Translations under genes and position numbers: made by a program
In this document: in pieces, positions 39,901 to 45,567 of the stretch
How positions within the stretch are numbered: the stretch's first letter is position 1
Layout: each line of letters starts with the position of its first letter
Notes under the pieces: model-generated
What the model saw: only the letters and a program-made list of their open reading frames with translations
Told to the model about the DNA's origin: nothing
Database searches by the model: none
DNA from: Mycteria americana
Lineage: Eukaryota > Chordata > Aves > Ciconiiformes > Ciconiidae
DNA length: 64,000 nucleotides
Assembly (NCBI RefSeq): GCF_035582795.1
Contig: NC_134372.1
Span: 37,858,316-37,922,315 of the forward strand
Direction: 5' to 3'

Positions 39901-41971
39901 CAAAATTATGGCCCATTTCCTTTGCTTCCCTTTTTCTTTTTTTTTTTTTAGTTTTGTTTGTTTGAAAGTGGATCCATTACCCTTATTCCTTTGTGGATAG
40001 AACAATTTCTGTTGGTAAATAATTTGAGAAATGTGGTAGAAATGAGTGCTAGGTTTGTTTGTGATTATGAGTATGCTGAGGGACATCTGAGGTGTGGTGT
40101 GTGGGGAGAGTCAGCAGACAGTGGATCCTGAGAAGTTTTTAAATTTCTTACACGCTTTGGGACTAGGCAGTGCTTTCCTTTGGTAGTTTATTCTTTTTCT
40201 TCTACCTGTTAATGCTATTTATGGGTGACTAACATTTTCTTGTGCAAGTACCAGAAGTATTTTGTATTTTAGCCTATTGGAAAAGTTCTTGGTAGGGTGA
40301 TTGAATCCATGTGTATCTGCTTCTGCAGCTTGGCTAGCACAGTTAAAGATCTTTATGTAATGCATGCTGAGGTATGGCTTAGCAGTTAAATTAATGAGGG
40401 TTTGGATATGACTGAGGGTATGATAAGAGAAGTAACCTGAATGAACGGATATTGCAGTCTGCTAATAGGATTTATCTTTCACTGGTTAAAACCTTTCAGC
40501 ATTTGGGGGAAGTTTGAGGCATAACCGCTGTAGAATAAGCGGTTGAAAACCTTGATGAGAAATGTCTATTTCTGTCTATGGTCAGTTGAAAAGTTTACTT
40601 TGTCTTTCAGAGGTTGGTCTTGCTACTGTTACCTTTTCCTTTGTCATATCAAGATTTAGAGTATGATAGCATCCTTAAATGAGGCAGTAAGTTTGATTCC
40701 TTTGGATATCAAAGTTAATGGAGTGTGTCTCCCCACTTGAACTAGTAGATGTTCTCCTCCAAAGACTGAAATTGCAGAGCTCTTTGTAGCAAGCTTAGCT
40801 GACATCCTATCACATGCTTTCCTGACACTGCTATTCAGCGTCAAATTATTATGGTTGAATACACCTACAGATGCTGAAACTCAGCGGGTTGTCTGTAACC
40901 TAATGGGAACATTCTTGCTGTATGTGAGACAGCTTGTCTAAAATTCAGTTGTTTTCTATTTTGGAAAAAATCCAATTAAACTTTCTTTATTTTAGCTTTT
41001 ATCCAGAAATAAAATGGTTTCAAAATGACAAGACTGTTACAGTGAAAGTAAAAATAGCAAGTGTAGCTGACTGTAAATGCGAGTTCTCTAAAGAGAAGGT
41101 GGTTTTCAGGTAGGTTTAAGAAATTTAAGTATAATAAACACAATGTTTGACTGTCAGCTTGCATTTAATTTAATTTTTTATTTAACTTTTTTATGGTGTA
41201 GTGCTTGTTCAGGAGACAAACTTTATTTGGCTGACATGGAGCTGCATCAATATATACTTGCAGAGAAGTCTACGTGTGTGATTAAGGATAAAGAGGCTAT
41301 TATTGTTCTCGTGAAAGAGAAAAAAGGAGCATGGTGCAAATTACTGAAGAACAAGGTGAAGTGGAAATTAATTTGAGAATTACTGAATGTTCTGAATATA
41401 TTCCCTGTGTGTCAGTGCAGATATTTCAAACAATGTGTTTTTGTCAACAGAATCCTCATGTGTCTTTTGACTTTGAACACTGGGAAGATTTTGAAGATAA
41501 AAGCCCTTTTCCAGTTGGTAAGGAATGAATGAGTCTATGTTTATAATGCATAAAATGATTAACATCCTCATTTTTCCATAGGCTTTATCTGAAATACTCA
41601 TTTATTTCAGGGTATGTGGCACTTAGCTGGCTTGCTCAAATTCTCTGAAAACAGATGAGAGGACCTCTAATAGCAAACTATAGGCAGCAGGGTATTTTTC
41701 GATCACAATAGCACAGACAAAAAGCAGTTTGAAGTAGGTTTTAGTGTTTTGGTCTAGTTTGTAGTCTAAAGTGGGGGGGTTTTGTTGTTATCATTTTTGT
41801 TTTGTTTTAATACTACTACATATTTATTCTGAAGCTCTTGGGTTTTTTTGCTTTACAAATGTTACACTTCATTAATTACTTCTAGGTATTAAAAAATTGT
41901 ATTGCACTGCTGCAGTAACCGAAGAATTGGTTGACTCCTCAGAAGACAATGGAACAGAAAGTGATGAGTAA
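6951..41971 (+). CDS. TDRD12: TDRD12 (ECAT8-type tudor/helicase protein), whole coding span, 30 exons
   Basis: TDRD12 acts in germ cells in the PIWI-piRNA pathway, where it takes part in secondary piRNA production and transposon silencing. The joined exons give 1,231 aa, against about 1,177 in human. Domain order is: Tudor 1 at about 60-150; a low-similarity linker at 195-360; a DEAD-like helicase at about 375-700; a CCCH zinc finger formed by C769, C778, C784 and H788; an extended Tudor 2 at about 813-1000; a Ser/Asn-rich linker at 1033-1090; a CS (p23-like) domain at about 1092-1180; and an acidic tail. The DEAD box reads DEIE (505-508). The Walker A lysine position aligns with P398. All internal junctions keep phase. 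The start is set by a strong Kozak context (AAC ATG G) with three in-frame stops upstream in the same exon. The gene converges on SLC7A9, as in mammals. Confidence 0.96.
6972..8170 (+). other. TDRD12 intron after the start-codon exon
   Basis: The intron contains one sense-oriented LTR fragment, described separately. Elsewhere I see only AT-rich unique sequence and no further exon. Confidence 0.8.
7262..7656 (+). mobile_element. Solo LTR fragment of an avian endogenous retrovirus
   Basis: This stretch shares ordered blocks with the LTR at 20946-21379: CAGCTGACCCA, TGTCATGCTCAG followed by AATAAAA, CATCTGYCTGC, CCCATGAGTTYTCTCAC, and an end of the CCCACAACA type. It lacks the upstream U3 part seen in the other copy, and no internal retroviral genes lie beside it. 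The orientation is sense to TDRD12. The 5' boundary is uncertain and no target-site duplication was found. Confidence 0.75.
8171..8332 (+). CDS. TDRD12: TDRD12 coding exon 2 (aa 8-61)
   Basis: Starts after CTTGCCCCAG and ends at AG|GTAAAA. The translation begins [18 protein letters not shown] and ends KPLTVEEGQ, which matches the conserved N-terminus of vertebrate TDRD12. Both boundaries are phase 0. Confidence 0.95.
8640..8776 (+). CDS. TDRD12: TDRD12 coding exon 3 (aa 62-107), Tudor 1
   Basis: Starts after CTTTTCCAG and ends at GGA|GTAAGT in phase 2. It encodes the core of Tudor 1, including [14 protein letters not shown] and CFLVDYAK, the usual strand pattern of a Tudor barrel. Confidence 0.95.
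8777..10227 (+). other. TDRD12 intron 3
   Basis: AT-rich intron. A short frame near 9842-10036 follows a CAG but has no matching donor or family similarity. No repeat or extra exon is supported. Confidence 0.7.
10228..10347 (+). CDS. TDRD12: TDRD12 coding exon 4 (aa 107-147)
   Basis: Starts after TTTTTAAG and ends at AGT|GTAAGT, phase 2 to phase 2. It encodes [18 protein letters not shown] and continues with the [11 protein letters not shown] segment conserved in TDRD12. Confidence 0.94.
10348..11710 (+). other. TDRD12 intron 4
   Basis: Unique AT-rich sequence. I see no repeat family, extra exon or RNA gene. Confidence 0.6.
11711..11766 (+). CDS. TDRD12: TDRD12 coding exon 5 (aa 147-166)
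   Basis: A 56-nt exon between CTTTTCCTAG and G|GTAAAT. It encodes [19 protein letters not shown], matching human PAKKWDNAAIQYFQNLLK. Phase 2 to phase 1. Confidence 0.94.
11788..11845 (+). repeat. Imperfect tandem duplication, unit about 30 bp
   Basis: Two adjacent copies of AATCATTGGCAC(A/T)TTTGTTTTGGGA lie about 20 bp after the exon 5 donor, separated by TTGGC. They differ at one position in the core. This looks like a local slippage duplication. Confidence 0.8.
13258..13343 (+). CDS. TDRD12: TDRD12 coding exon 6 (aa 166-194)
   Basis: Starts after ACATTTAG and ends at AAG|GTAAGA. It encodes [20 protein letters not shown] and then LYVTIKDEK, near-identical to mammalian TDRD12. Phase 1 to phase 0. 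Confidence 0.95.
14415..14613 (+). CDS. TDRD12: TDRD12 coding exon 7 (aa 195-261)
   Basis: Starts after TTTTTTAG and ends at ACAG|GTGGGA, phase 1. It begins [18 protein letters not shown] and ends [18 protein letters not shown] plus LET. An internal GAAG|GTATCA donor at 14591 was rejected because joining it to the next exon gives an early stop. The middle of the exon is a poorly conserved linker. Confidence 0.9.
15236..15312 (+). CDS. TDRD12: TDRD12 coding exon 8 (aa 261-286)
   Basis: Starts after CTTTCTAG and ends at CCT|GTAAGT. It encodes a polar linker, [20 protein letters not shown]. Only the splice signals and phase (1 to 0) support it, since this part of the family is not conserved. 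Confidence 0.85.
16881..16939 (+). CDS. TDRD12: TDRD12 coding exon 9 (aa 287-306)
   Basis: Starts after TTCTTGATAG and ends at ACAG|GTATGG, phase 2. It encodes [25 protein letters not shown]-like segment occurs at the same place in human. Confidence 0.87.
17698..17758 (+). CDS. TDRD12: TDRD12 coding exon 10 (aa 306-326)
   Basis: Starts after TTTCTCAG and ends at CAACAG|GTATTT. It encodes [19 protein letters not shown], matching human LLQFLNPDPL. Phase 2 to phase 0. Confidence 0.92.
17830..18573 (+). mobile_element. Solo LTR of an ERVL-like avian endogenous retrovirus
   Basis: Sense-oriented in TDRD12 intron 10. The block GAGCAGGTGCACCTGAAGGG with the following 'actgcagtctgtgg', the GAAGTTGAGCCTGGGAATGG block and the end GACCCATGA...CCAACCCACCACA are ones I recognise from bird ERVL LTRs. 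A TATATATAAG box (about 18235-18243) sits where a U3 promoter would be. A 20-base A run (17996-18015) is internal. No gag, pol or env sequence flanks it, so it is a solo LTR. Boundaries are approximate. Confidence 0.8.
18917..19021 (+). CDS. TDRD12: TDRD12 coding exon 11 (aa 327-361)
   Basis: Starts after GGTTTCAG and ends at AAG|GTAATG, phase 0 on both sides. It encodes [18 protein letters not shown] and a stretch ending FDGLKK, at the entry to the helicase region. The human counterpart also has VLRNKI followed by a DLKK-type end. Confidence 0.9.
19417..19602 (+). CDS. TDRD12: TDRD12 coding exon 12 (aa 362-423), helicase motif I region
   Basis: Starts after CTTTCTGTAG and ends at GGA|GTATGT. 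It encodes [20 protein letters not shown] and then [19 protein letters not shown]. The ARGCDVV segment aligns with the Q-motif/motif I approach of DEAD-box proteins, but AxTGSGKT is replaced by SYQGNDPF (392-399), leaving no Walker A lysine. Human TDRD12 is degenerate at the same place. Confidence 0.95.
19952..20020 (-). mobile_element. Small CR1 3'-end fragment
   Basis: The + strand reads ATCACAGAAACCTAGAATTA followed by GAGGTTGTAAGGGACCTCTGG, the reverse complement of a diverged CR1 3' terminus. It lies in intron 12. Confidence 0.75.
20297..20450 (+). CDS. TDRD12: TDRD12 coding exon 13 (aa 424-475), motif Ia
   Basis: Starts after GTATGTAG and ends at GGAT|GTAAGA, phase 1. It encodes [27 protein letters not shown] takes the place of the PTREL motif Ia, as in human. 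Confidence 0.95.
20946..21379 (+). mobile_element. Solo LTR of an avian endogenous retrovirus
   Basis: Sense-oriented in TDRD12 intron 13. It contains GGCATCAAG, GGACAGCTGACCCAACCTGA, ATGTCATGCTCAGCAATAAA, TCTCACTTTGGCAGTTCCTG and the terminus CAGCCCACCACA. It is related to the fragment at 7262-7656 and has more of the U3 end. No internal coding region is present. The 5' edge (TGTGG) is a guess. Confidence 0.78.
22081..22110. repeat. Hairpin-forming alternating purine-pyrimidine tract
   Basis: A 13-bp arm TATGTATACACAC pairs with GTGTGTATACATA across a 4-base loop. The alternating CA/TG content makes it a candidate Z-DNA or cruciform site in intron 13. Confidence 0.7.
22601..22728 (+). CDS. 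TDRD12: TDRD12 coding exon 14 (aa 475-517), DEAD-box motif
   Basis: Starts after CTACTTGTAG and ends at CAG|GTAAAT. It encodes [18 protein letters not shown] and [28 protein letters not shown] is motif Ib. The Walker B/DEAD motif reads DEIE at 505-508, against DEVE in human. Phase 1 to phase 0. Confidence 0.96.
22729..24437 (+). other. TDRD12 intron 14
   Basis: Unique sequence with T runs near 23162, 23287 and 24001. No repeat family or extra exon was recognised. Confidence 0.6.
24438..24629 (+). CDS. TDRD12: TDRD12 coding exon 15 (aa 518-581)
   Basis: Starts after TTTATAG and ends at CAACAG|GTAAGA, phase 0 on both sides. It contains [20 protein letters not shown] and [22 protein letters not shown] at 544-546 stands where motif III (SAT) would be. 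Confidence 0.96.
24630..25715 (+). other. TDRD12 intron 15
   Basis: Unique AT-rich sequence. I see nothing beyond ordinary intron. Confidence 0.6.
25716..25844 (+). CDS. TDRD12: TDRD12 coding exon 16 (aa 582-624)
   Basis: Starts after GCTTCTAG and ends at AAG|GTAAGG. It encodes [20 protein letters not shown] and [17 protein letters not shown], the opening of the second RecA-like domain (motif IV region). Confidence 0.94.
25845..27701 (+). other. TDRD12 intron 16
   Basis: Open frames near 26096-26863 lack splice partners and any family similarity. A T/C run near 27511-27545 is the only obvious low-complexity tract. Confidence 0.6.
27702..27819 (+). CDS. TDRD12: TDRD12 coding exon 17 (aa 625-664)
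   Basis: Starts after GTCATCCAG and ends at TTAG|GTGAGT, phase 1. It encodes [20 protein letters not shown] and [16 protein letters not shown], matching human SSGSQIIL. Confidence 0.94.
28691..28815 (+). CDS. TDRD12: TDRD12 coding exon 18 (aa 664-705)
   Basis: Starts after GTTTTAACAG. It encodes [20 protein letters not shown] and [16 protein letters not shown], the motif V/VI region of the helicase. Two donors six bases apart keep the frame: GTG|GTAAAG (exon end 28809) and AAG|GTTTGA (28815, used here). They differ by two residues. Confidence 0.9.
28918..29138 (+). CDS. TDRD12: TDRD12 coding exon 19 (aa 706-779)
   Basis: Starts after a TA repeat and T-run acceptor (TTTTTTAG) and ends at GCAA|GTAAGG, phase 2. 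It encodes [20 protein letters not shown] and ends [14 protein letters not shown], giving the first two cysteines (C769, C778) of a CCCH finger. Confidence 0.95.
29849..29948 (+). CDS. TDRD12: TDRD12 coding exon 20 (aa 779-812)
   Basis: Starts after ATACATAG and ends at ACA|GTAAGT. It encodes [14 protein letters not shown], completing the C-x8-C-x5-C-x3-H zinc finger with C784 and H788. The rest is linker. Confidence 0.94.
30769..30956 (+). CDS. TDRD12: TDRD12 coding exon 21 (aa 813-875), Tudor 2
   Basis: Starts after GCTTTCAG and ends at CACAG|GTAAAA, phase 2. It encodes [20 protein letters not shown] and [11 protein letters not shown], the N-terminal part of the extended Tudor domain. Confidence 0.95.
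31277..31487 (+). CDS. TDRD12: TDRD12 coding exon 22 (aa 875-945), Tudor 2 core
   Basis: Starts after TATGAAG and ends at GAG|GTAATA. It includes [20 protein letters not shown] and [15 protein letters not shown], the canonical Tudor strands. The IDEG segment is the usual Tudor turn. Phase 2 to phase 0. Confidence 0.95.
32026..32118 (+). CDS. TDRD12: TDRD12 coding exon 23 (aa 946-976)
   Basis: Starts after TTTTCTAG and ends at ATG|GTAGGT, phase 0 on both sides. It encodes [20 protein letters not shown] and TAWVDPM, matching the end of human Tudor 2. Confidence 0.95.
32277..32442 (+). mobile_element. CR1 3'-end fragment
   Basis: The + strand shows diverged GAGCACTGGAACAGGTTGG, CTCCATCCTTGGAGATACTC and GGTCCCTTCCAACC followed by CATTCTGTGAT, which is the sense CR1 3' end. 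It lies in intron 23. Confidence 0.88.
33079..33120 (+). other. G-rich tract able to form a G-quadruplex
   Basis: Runs of five, six, five and three G occur within about 42 nt on the TDRD12 sense strand, separated by short T-rich loops. It is an intronic sequence in intron 23 with no coding role visible. Confidence 0.6.
34322..34491 (+). CDS. TDRD12: TDRD12 coding exon 24 (aa 977-1033)
   Basis: Starts after GTAATTCAAG and ends at CCTTT|GTAAGT, phase 2. It encodes [20 protein letters not shown] and [14 protein letters not shown], matching human YNVRAEIL and IDNPEHIEQLKKL. Confidence 0.94.
34531..34551 (+). repeat. Homopolymer, 21 G
   Basis: An uninterrupted G run 40 bp after the exon 24 donor. 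Confidence 0.95.
35745..36725 (+). repeat. Diverged local duplication in intron 24
   Basis: The segment around 35770-35872 (GCAGAATATGCATAGTTACA, TGTTGGTTATGCAGATTTTG, CTTCATTGCAGA) recurs in diverged form at about 36645-36722 (AGAATATGCAGTTACATGTT, TCGATTTTGGGTGCTTCATT). In the first copy the unit GGTTATGCAGATTTTGGATG is itself duplicated in tandem. Flanks share CTGCAGTC and GGTACTAG blocks, so the duplicated unit may be longer. I cannot name a repeat family. Confidence 0.65.
36388..36416 (+). repeat. C-rich run (C interrupted by two A)
   Basis: Twenty-nine bases that are all C apart from two A, preceded by a short CA repeat, in intron 24. Confidence 0.95.
38065..38186 (+). CDS. TDRD12: TDRD12 coding exon 25 (aa 1033-1074)
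   Basis: Starts after GTGTTCAG and ends at TGTG|GTAAAA, phase 1. It encodes [18 protein letters not shown] and a Ser/Asn-rich linker before the CS domain. Support comes mainly from splice signals and phase. Confidence 0.87.
38619..38643 (+). repeat. Homopolymer, 25 C
   Basis: An uninterrupted C run in intron 25. Confidence 0.95.
39275..39329 (+). CDS. TDRD12: TDRD12 coding exon 26 (aa 1074-1092)
   Basis: Starts after TATTTTTAG and ends at AAATG|GTACAA, phase 2. It encodes [18 protein letters not shown]. The donor is weak (GTACAA), but it is the only one that keeps phase into exon 27. This exon may be variably used. Confidence 0.8.
40996..41109 (+). CDS. TDRD12: TDRD12 coding exon 27 (aa 1092-1130), CS domain
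   Basis: Starts after TATTTTAG and ends at TTCAG|GTAGGT. It encodes [20 protein letters not shown] and [10 protein letters not shown]. The P-x-I-x-WFQ opening and alternating strands are typical of the CS (p23/HSP20-like) fold. Confidence 0.94.
41202..41355 (+). CDS. TDRD12: TDRD12 coding exon 28 (aa 1130-1181), CS domain
   Basis: Starts after TGGTGTAG and ends at AAG|GTGAAG, phase 0. It encodes [20 protein letters not shown] and [20 protein letters not shown], the rest of the CS fold, including the usual GAWCKLLK strand. Confidence 0.94.
41451..41517 (+). CDS. TDRD12: TDRD12 coding exon 29 (aa 1182-1204)
   Basis: Starts after TTTGTCAACAG and ends at GTTG|GTAAGG, phase 1. It encodes [20 protein letters not shown], an acidic stretch of the type that follows CS domains. 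Confidence 0.93.
41886..41971 (+). CDS. TDRD12: TDRD12 last coding exon 30 (aa 1204-1231 and stop)
   Basis: Starts after TTACTTCTAG. It encodes [20 protein letters not shown] and ends in the acidic tail TESDE before TAA at 41969-41971. The 3' UTR follows without a further splice. Confidence 0.93.
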
Positions 41972-42701
41972 TTTGGAGACAGATCTTTTTCCTCTGATAA
42001 GAATTATGCTTCATGTCTCTTGCATGAATATTTCCACTAAAATTTATAGGAGTAAACATACAGGTTGCAGAACTGTCCTTAATTTTAGGAGGAAAATAGT
42101 GAACAAAGTCCTTACCTTTGGGCGCTGAGAATGTGAAGAAATACTCCATAGAAAAACATTATGTATGTTTTCCAGTGCCTTCACTTTAGAATTGTTGGCT
42201 TTAATGATGATGTGCACATATGTACATGTGCTGTCCAAACAGTAAAATCTAAAGATTAAACTTGGGTTGTGAAGCAATTGAATTTATTAGTAGTTACAGA
42301 CCTTCTAGTTTACTTATCTGAGTGAATTTGCTGTGTTAGCAATAGTTAATAATTTTTGAAGTTTCACAAATGCTGATATCTGTCAGTTGTTTCTACCATA
42401 TCCGTCATATTCATACACTATCAGTTTGTTGGCAATCATCACAGTTGTCAGTTCTGCATCAAGAAATTATGCCTCAACTCCAATGGCAATTTTTGTTACT
42501 TGATTGGAAATATGTTGACTTGGTATGAAATACTGTACAGTGCAGCTCACTGTAGTAACTAACTGCTGTACAGCTTTTGTGGAATGAGCACTGTGTTGAT
42601 AGATTTAGTATTTGTTTTCAGTCTGACATTTTCACTTTTCGTGAATGCTCTTATTTCATTCCCTCTCATTTATCTAAAACTTTTCTCCTTTGCAAATGAA
42701 C

Positions 42702-42707
42702 AATAAA
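42702..42707 (+). terminator. TDRD12 polyadenylation signal AATAAA
   Basis: First AATAAA downstream of the stop (730 nt into the 3' UTR), followed by a GT-rich stretch (CTTGTCTGTTT). Further AATAAA copies at 42834-42839 and 43109-43114 could serve as alternatives. Confidence 0.6.
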
Positions 42708-43114
42708 ATCTTGTCTGTTTAGCCCTAAGCTTTGCCTTTTAATATACTATCTTTCAGTAAATAATTTTTCACTGTTACATTTTTACACATCCAGAACATC
42801 TTGCAGTGAAGTAATAATATAAAAGATATTTCTAATAAATGAGTCTGGTATAGATCTCTTCGCATTTGTAGATCTTAAAGTACGCTCATTTCCCCAGCAT
42901 AGCTGTACGGTGATTTAGAATAGAGATTTAACTTTACAGATTGATTTGAAGAAGCCTAAAATTTTGTTGTGTTCTTGACTAGGAAGAATATACTTGCCTG
43001 TTGATTATTCTTTCGAGAAACATTGGGATGCCTTTACTTCAAGAATGGGAGGAGGACTGTATTAATATGTTTACACTGACAGCTACAGTTTTTCTGGTAT
43101 TAGCATGTAATAAA

Positions 43115-45314
43115 ACTTCTTTCTGAATATTTAAGAATATTGATGATGCCAGTGGAAAACTGCTATGTGACAGAAACAGTTGTAATTGTTAATGCATGGT
43201 TAAAAAATTAGTGCTGTTGGGAACCTGACTGCAACTGTGCTTAATTATAACCTTCACCTGAGAACAGGTACTTGCAAAGCTGTAATTGCTGTAAAAGTAC
43301 TTAAGGAAAAAACTAATGTAACTGTATTTTGGTCTTGCTCTGCATTGTGATGCAAACAGAAGACTGTTAAACCACCTAATTGAAAAAAAAGAGTGACGGG
43401 GCAGGATGTTTTCCTTCGCGTGTTTTGCTCTTCTTTGACTTGTCTGATATCAAAATATAATGTAAGGTGATTTTTCTGCTGGTAGATAAATCTAGTGGGT
43501 TATTTAATAGACATAAATTATCTGTAATTTTTGTTTGGAAAGACACCTTTATATGAGGTAGAAGCAAAAACTGGTTTTAGCCATACATTCTTAGCAGCTG
43601 CTAAGAGCCAGTTTATTAAGAATGGTGTAAAAAAATGTAGCAGTACATTCCAAGAATATTCTCTTGGCCTCAAGCAATTTTTGATCAGGGTCTTCATGAG
43701 GAACAGGTTTTCTGTGGAGTTCTTAGTTGAGTTAGTTCAGTTGCATTTTGGAACCTACGTCAACTTCTAACATTTCTCCTGCACTAAGGAAGTCAGTAGT
43801 CAAACAACATATTTTGCAAAGAAGGATTTTTTTTCTGTGTTTTGAAGCCACCCCTGCTCTCTCTTCTTGACATCCAGTACCCTCAAGTTGTAATAGGAAC
43901 AGAGAGCTGGCTTTTCCCATTTTCTTGTCACTTAAGACTCTGCCTATGGACCTTCTGTCATCATTTCTCCCCCCCATACCCCCCCCATCCCCCAATCGGG
44001 TATCTCCATTTCAGCCTTCAAAATTGTGGTAGATAGTCATTCCTTATACAAAAATATTCTGTTCCTTTGGTCTTTCCCTGAACCTTATAGTTCTTGTGTT
44101 TGAAGTGATGTTTTTACCAACTGGGGTAGAGGAACAGCAGTTATAATAATGTGACTGGGACAAAACACTGTGGCAAGTAGGCACTTTATATGTAATGACA
44201 TAATTACAATTTTGTTTTGCTCTCCATTGCCTTCCTTAGTGATTCTGAACCTTCTTTTTGTTTGTTTTACTGTGATTGCACATGGAGCTGATATTTTCAT
44301 GGATCTGACTATAATCACAAAATCTTATTCAAATTAATCACAACCCATCATTTTTATATGGACCTTTGGGATTGCTTTTCAATGTAGGTAGACGCAAAAT
44401 GGAATATATAGGAACTTAAGTTCTGTTTATTTCTTTGTAGCTGCAGGATGATAGAAATAGCTTCTTTAGTTGAATTTGCTAGGCTAGAGTTAGTATGAAC
44501 TTACAATCTTAAGCCAGTTGCTTAATATTCTTGTGTTATATATATATATGATGAATGTGCTTAAGAGTTGAGAGGACTTGTGCTTTCAGTATAAACGGTC
44601 TTTCTCAAATTAATCGCTTGAAAATATTGACAAGTGACTTGATAAAATGCCTTCCTTTATCCATTTGCACTGAGGGAATATAGTAGTAAAGAATGTTACC
44701 AAGAATCCTTAAGTTTCTTGGGCAGGGAAAGTAAAAGCTGCTTACATCTGTATGTTAATGTAGTATCTATTTTTTTATATTTTATTTTTATCACCTACCA
44801 AATGGAGTGTATCTAGGATGATGAAGTTACCTCTGTTTAAGTCACATTTATGCCGAGGATAATTTTTGTGGCATATACTGGTTGTTCTATAGCTTGGATG
44901 GTGTTGGAGAAAACACAGATAACTGAGAAATTAAGCTTTTATTATCTTGCTTTAATTAAAAAAAAAAAATCAGCCTCTCATCTTCCTGTCAACTGTGTTT
45001 TCCATTTTTACTTGATTCCCACTTGCTCAGGCTTTAATTTTTTGATAGCTAGTGTTTGGTCTGAGAAACTGAGAATAGAATTAGTCTGGTTTTACGTTAT
45101 TTCTGTCCTTTCTATGTGGCCTGTTGAATGTGATGCTGTAAATGATAGCTGCTTTGTTCTTTGAGCAGTGTGATCAAAAGCATCTTGACAGCGTTGCTGG
45201 TAAGTTTTGCCATCTTCATAATTGAAAAGTTGCTCTTGTTTGTTTTGAGTAATTTTAATGCAGAAAACAAGATACCGTAACATATTAGCAAACAATGAAA
45301 ACAGCTCTGCTGGG
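43115..45314. other. Intergenic stretch between the converging genes
   Basis: AT-rich sequence, perhaps including extended TDRD12 3' UTR. Short frames (for example 43732-43995 minus and 44850-45164 plus) lack family similarity. A C-rich patch lies near 43971-43995 and a TA repeat near 44540. No RNA gene was seen. Confidence 0.55.
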
Positions 45315-45338
45315 TGCTGTAATCTGGCTCAGAAATCT

Positions 45339-45344
45339 TTTATT
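45339..45344 (-). terminator. SLC7A9 polyadenylation signal
   Basis: TTTATT on the + strand is AATAAA on the minus strand, about 160 nt after the SLC7A9 stop. It is followed by a GT-rich stretch, so cleavage near 45315 is likely. Another AATAAA overlaps the stop codon itself but is too early to be the main signal. Confidence 0.65.
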
Positions 45345-45502
45345 CTTATATATTTAACATTTTTCAAGTACTAAAGTATTGAAAAAATAAAATACACCAG
45401 TATGAACATAACAATTTAGAAAGTATAAATGTGTGCCAAACTAAATTGAATCTCCTTCAACCCATGTAGCACTTAAAAACAACCTGGTACATATAAAATA
45501 TT

Positions 45503-45567
45503 TTATTCAGTAACTTCCTCTGCTGGAACAACTTCCAAAAGCATCTGAAGGTGCATAGTGATGGGCT
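45503..45567 (-). CDS. SLC7A9: SLC7A9 last coding exon 12
   Basis: Preceded on the minus strand by TTTCCCTCAG. It encodes [20 protein letters not shown] followed by E and TAA, close to human [20 protein letters not shown]. Phase 1 in. Confidence 0.94.

Noticed and set aside
43976-43995. C-rich patch as a possible regulatory site
   Set aside because: It is a short low-complexity stretch with no motif I can name.
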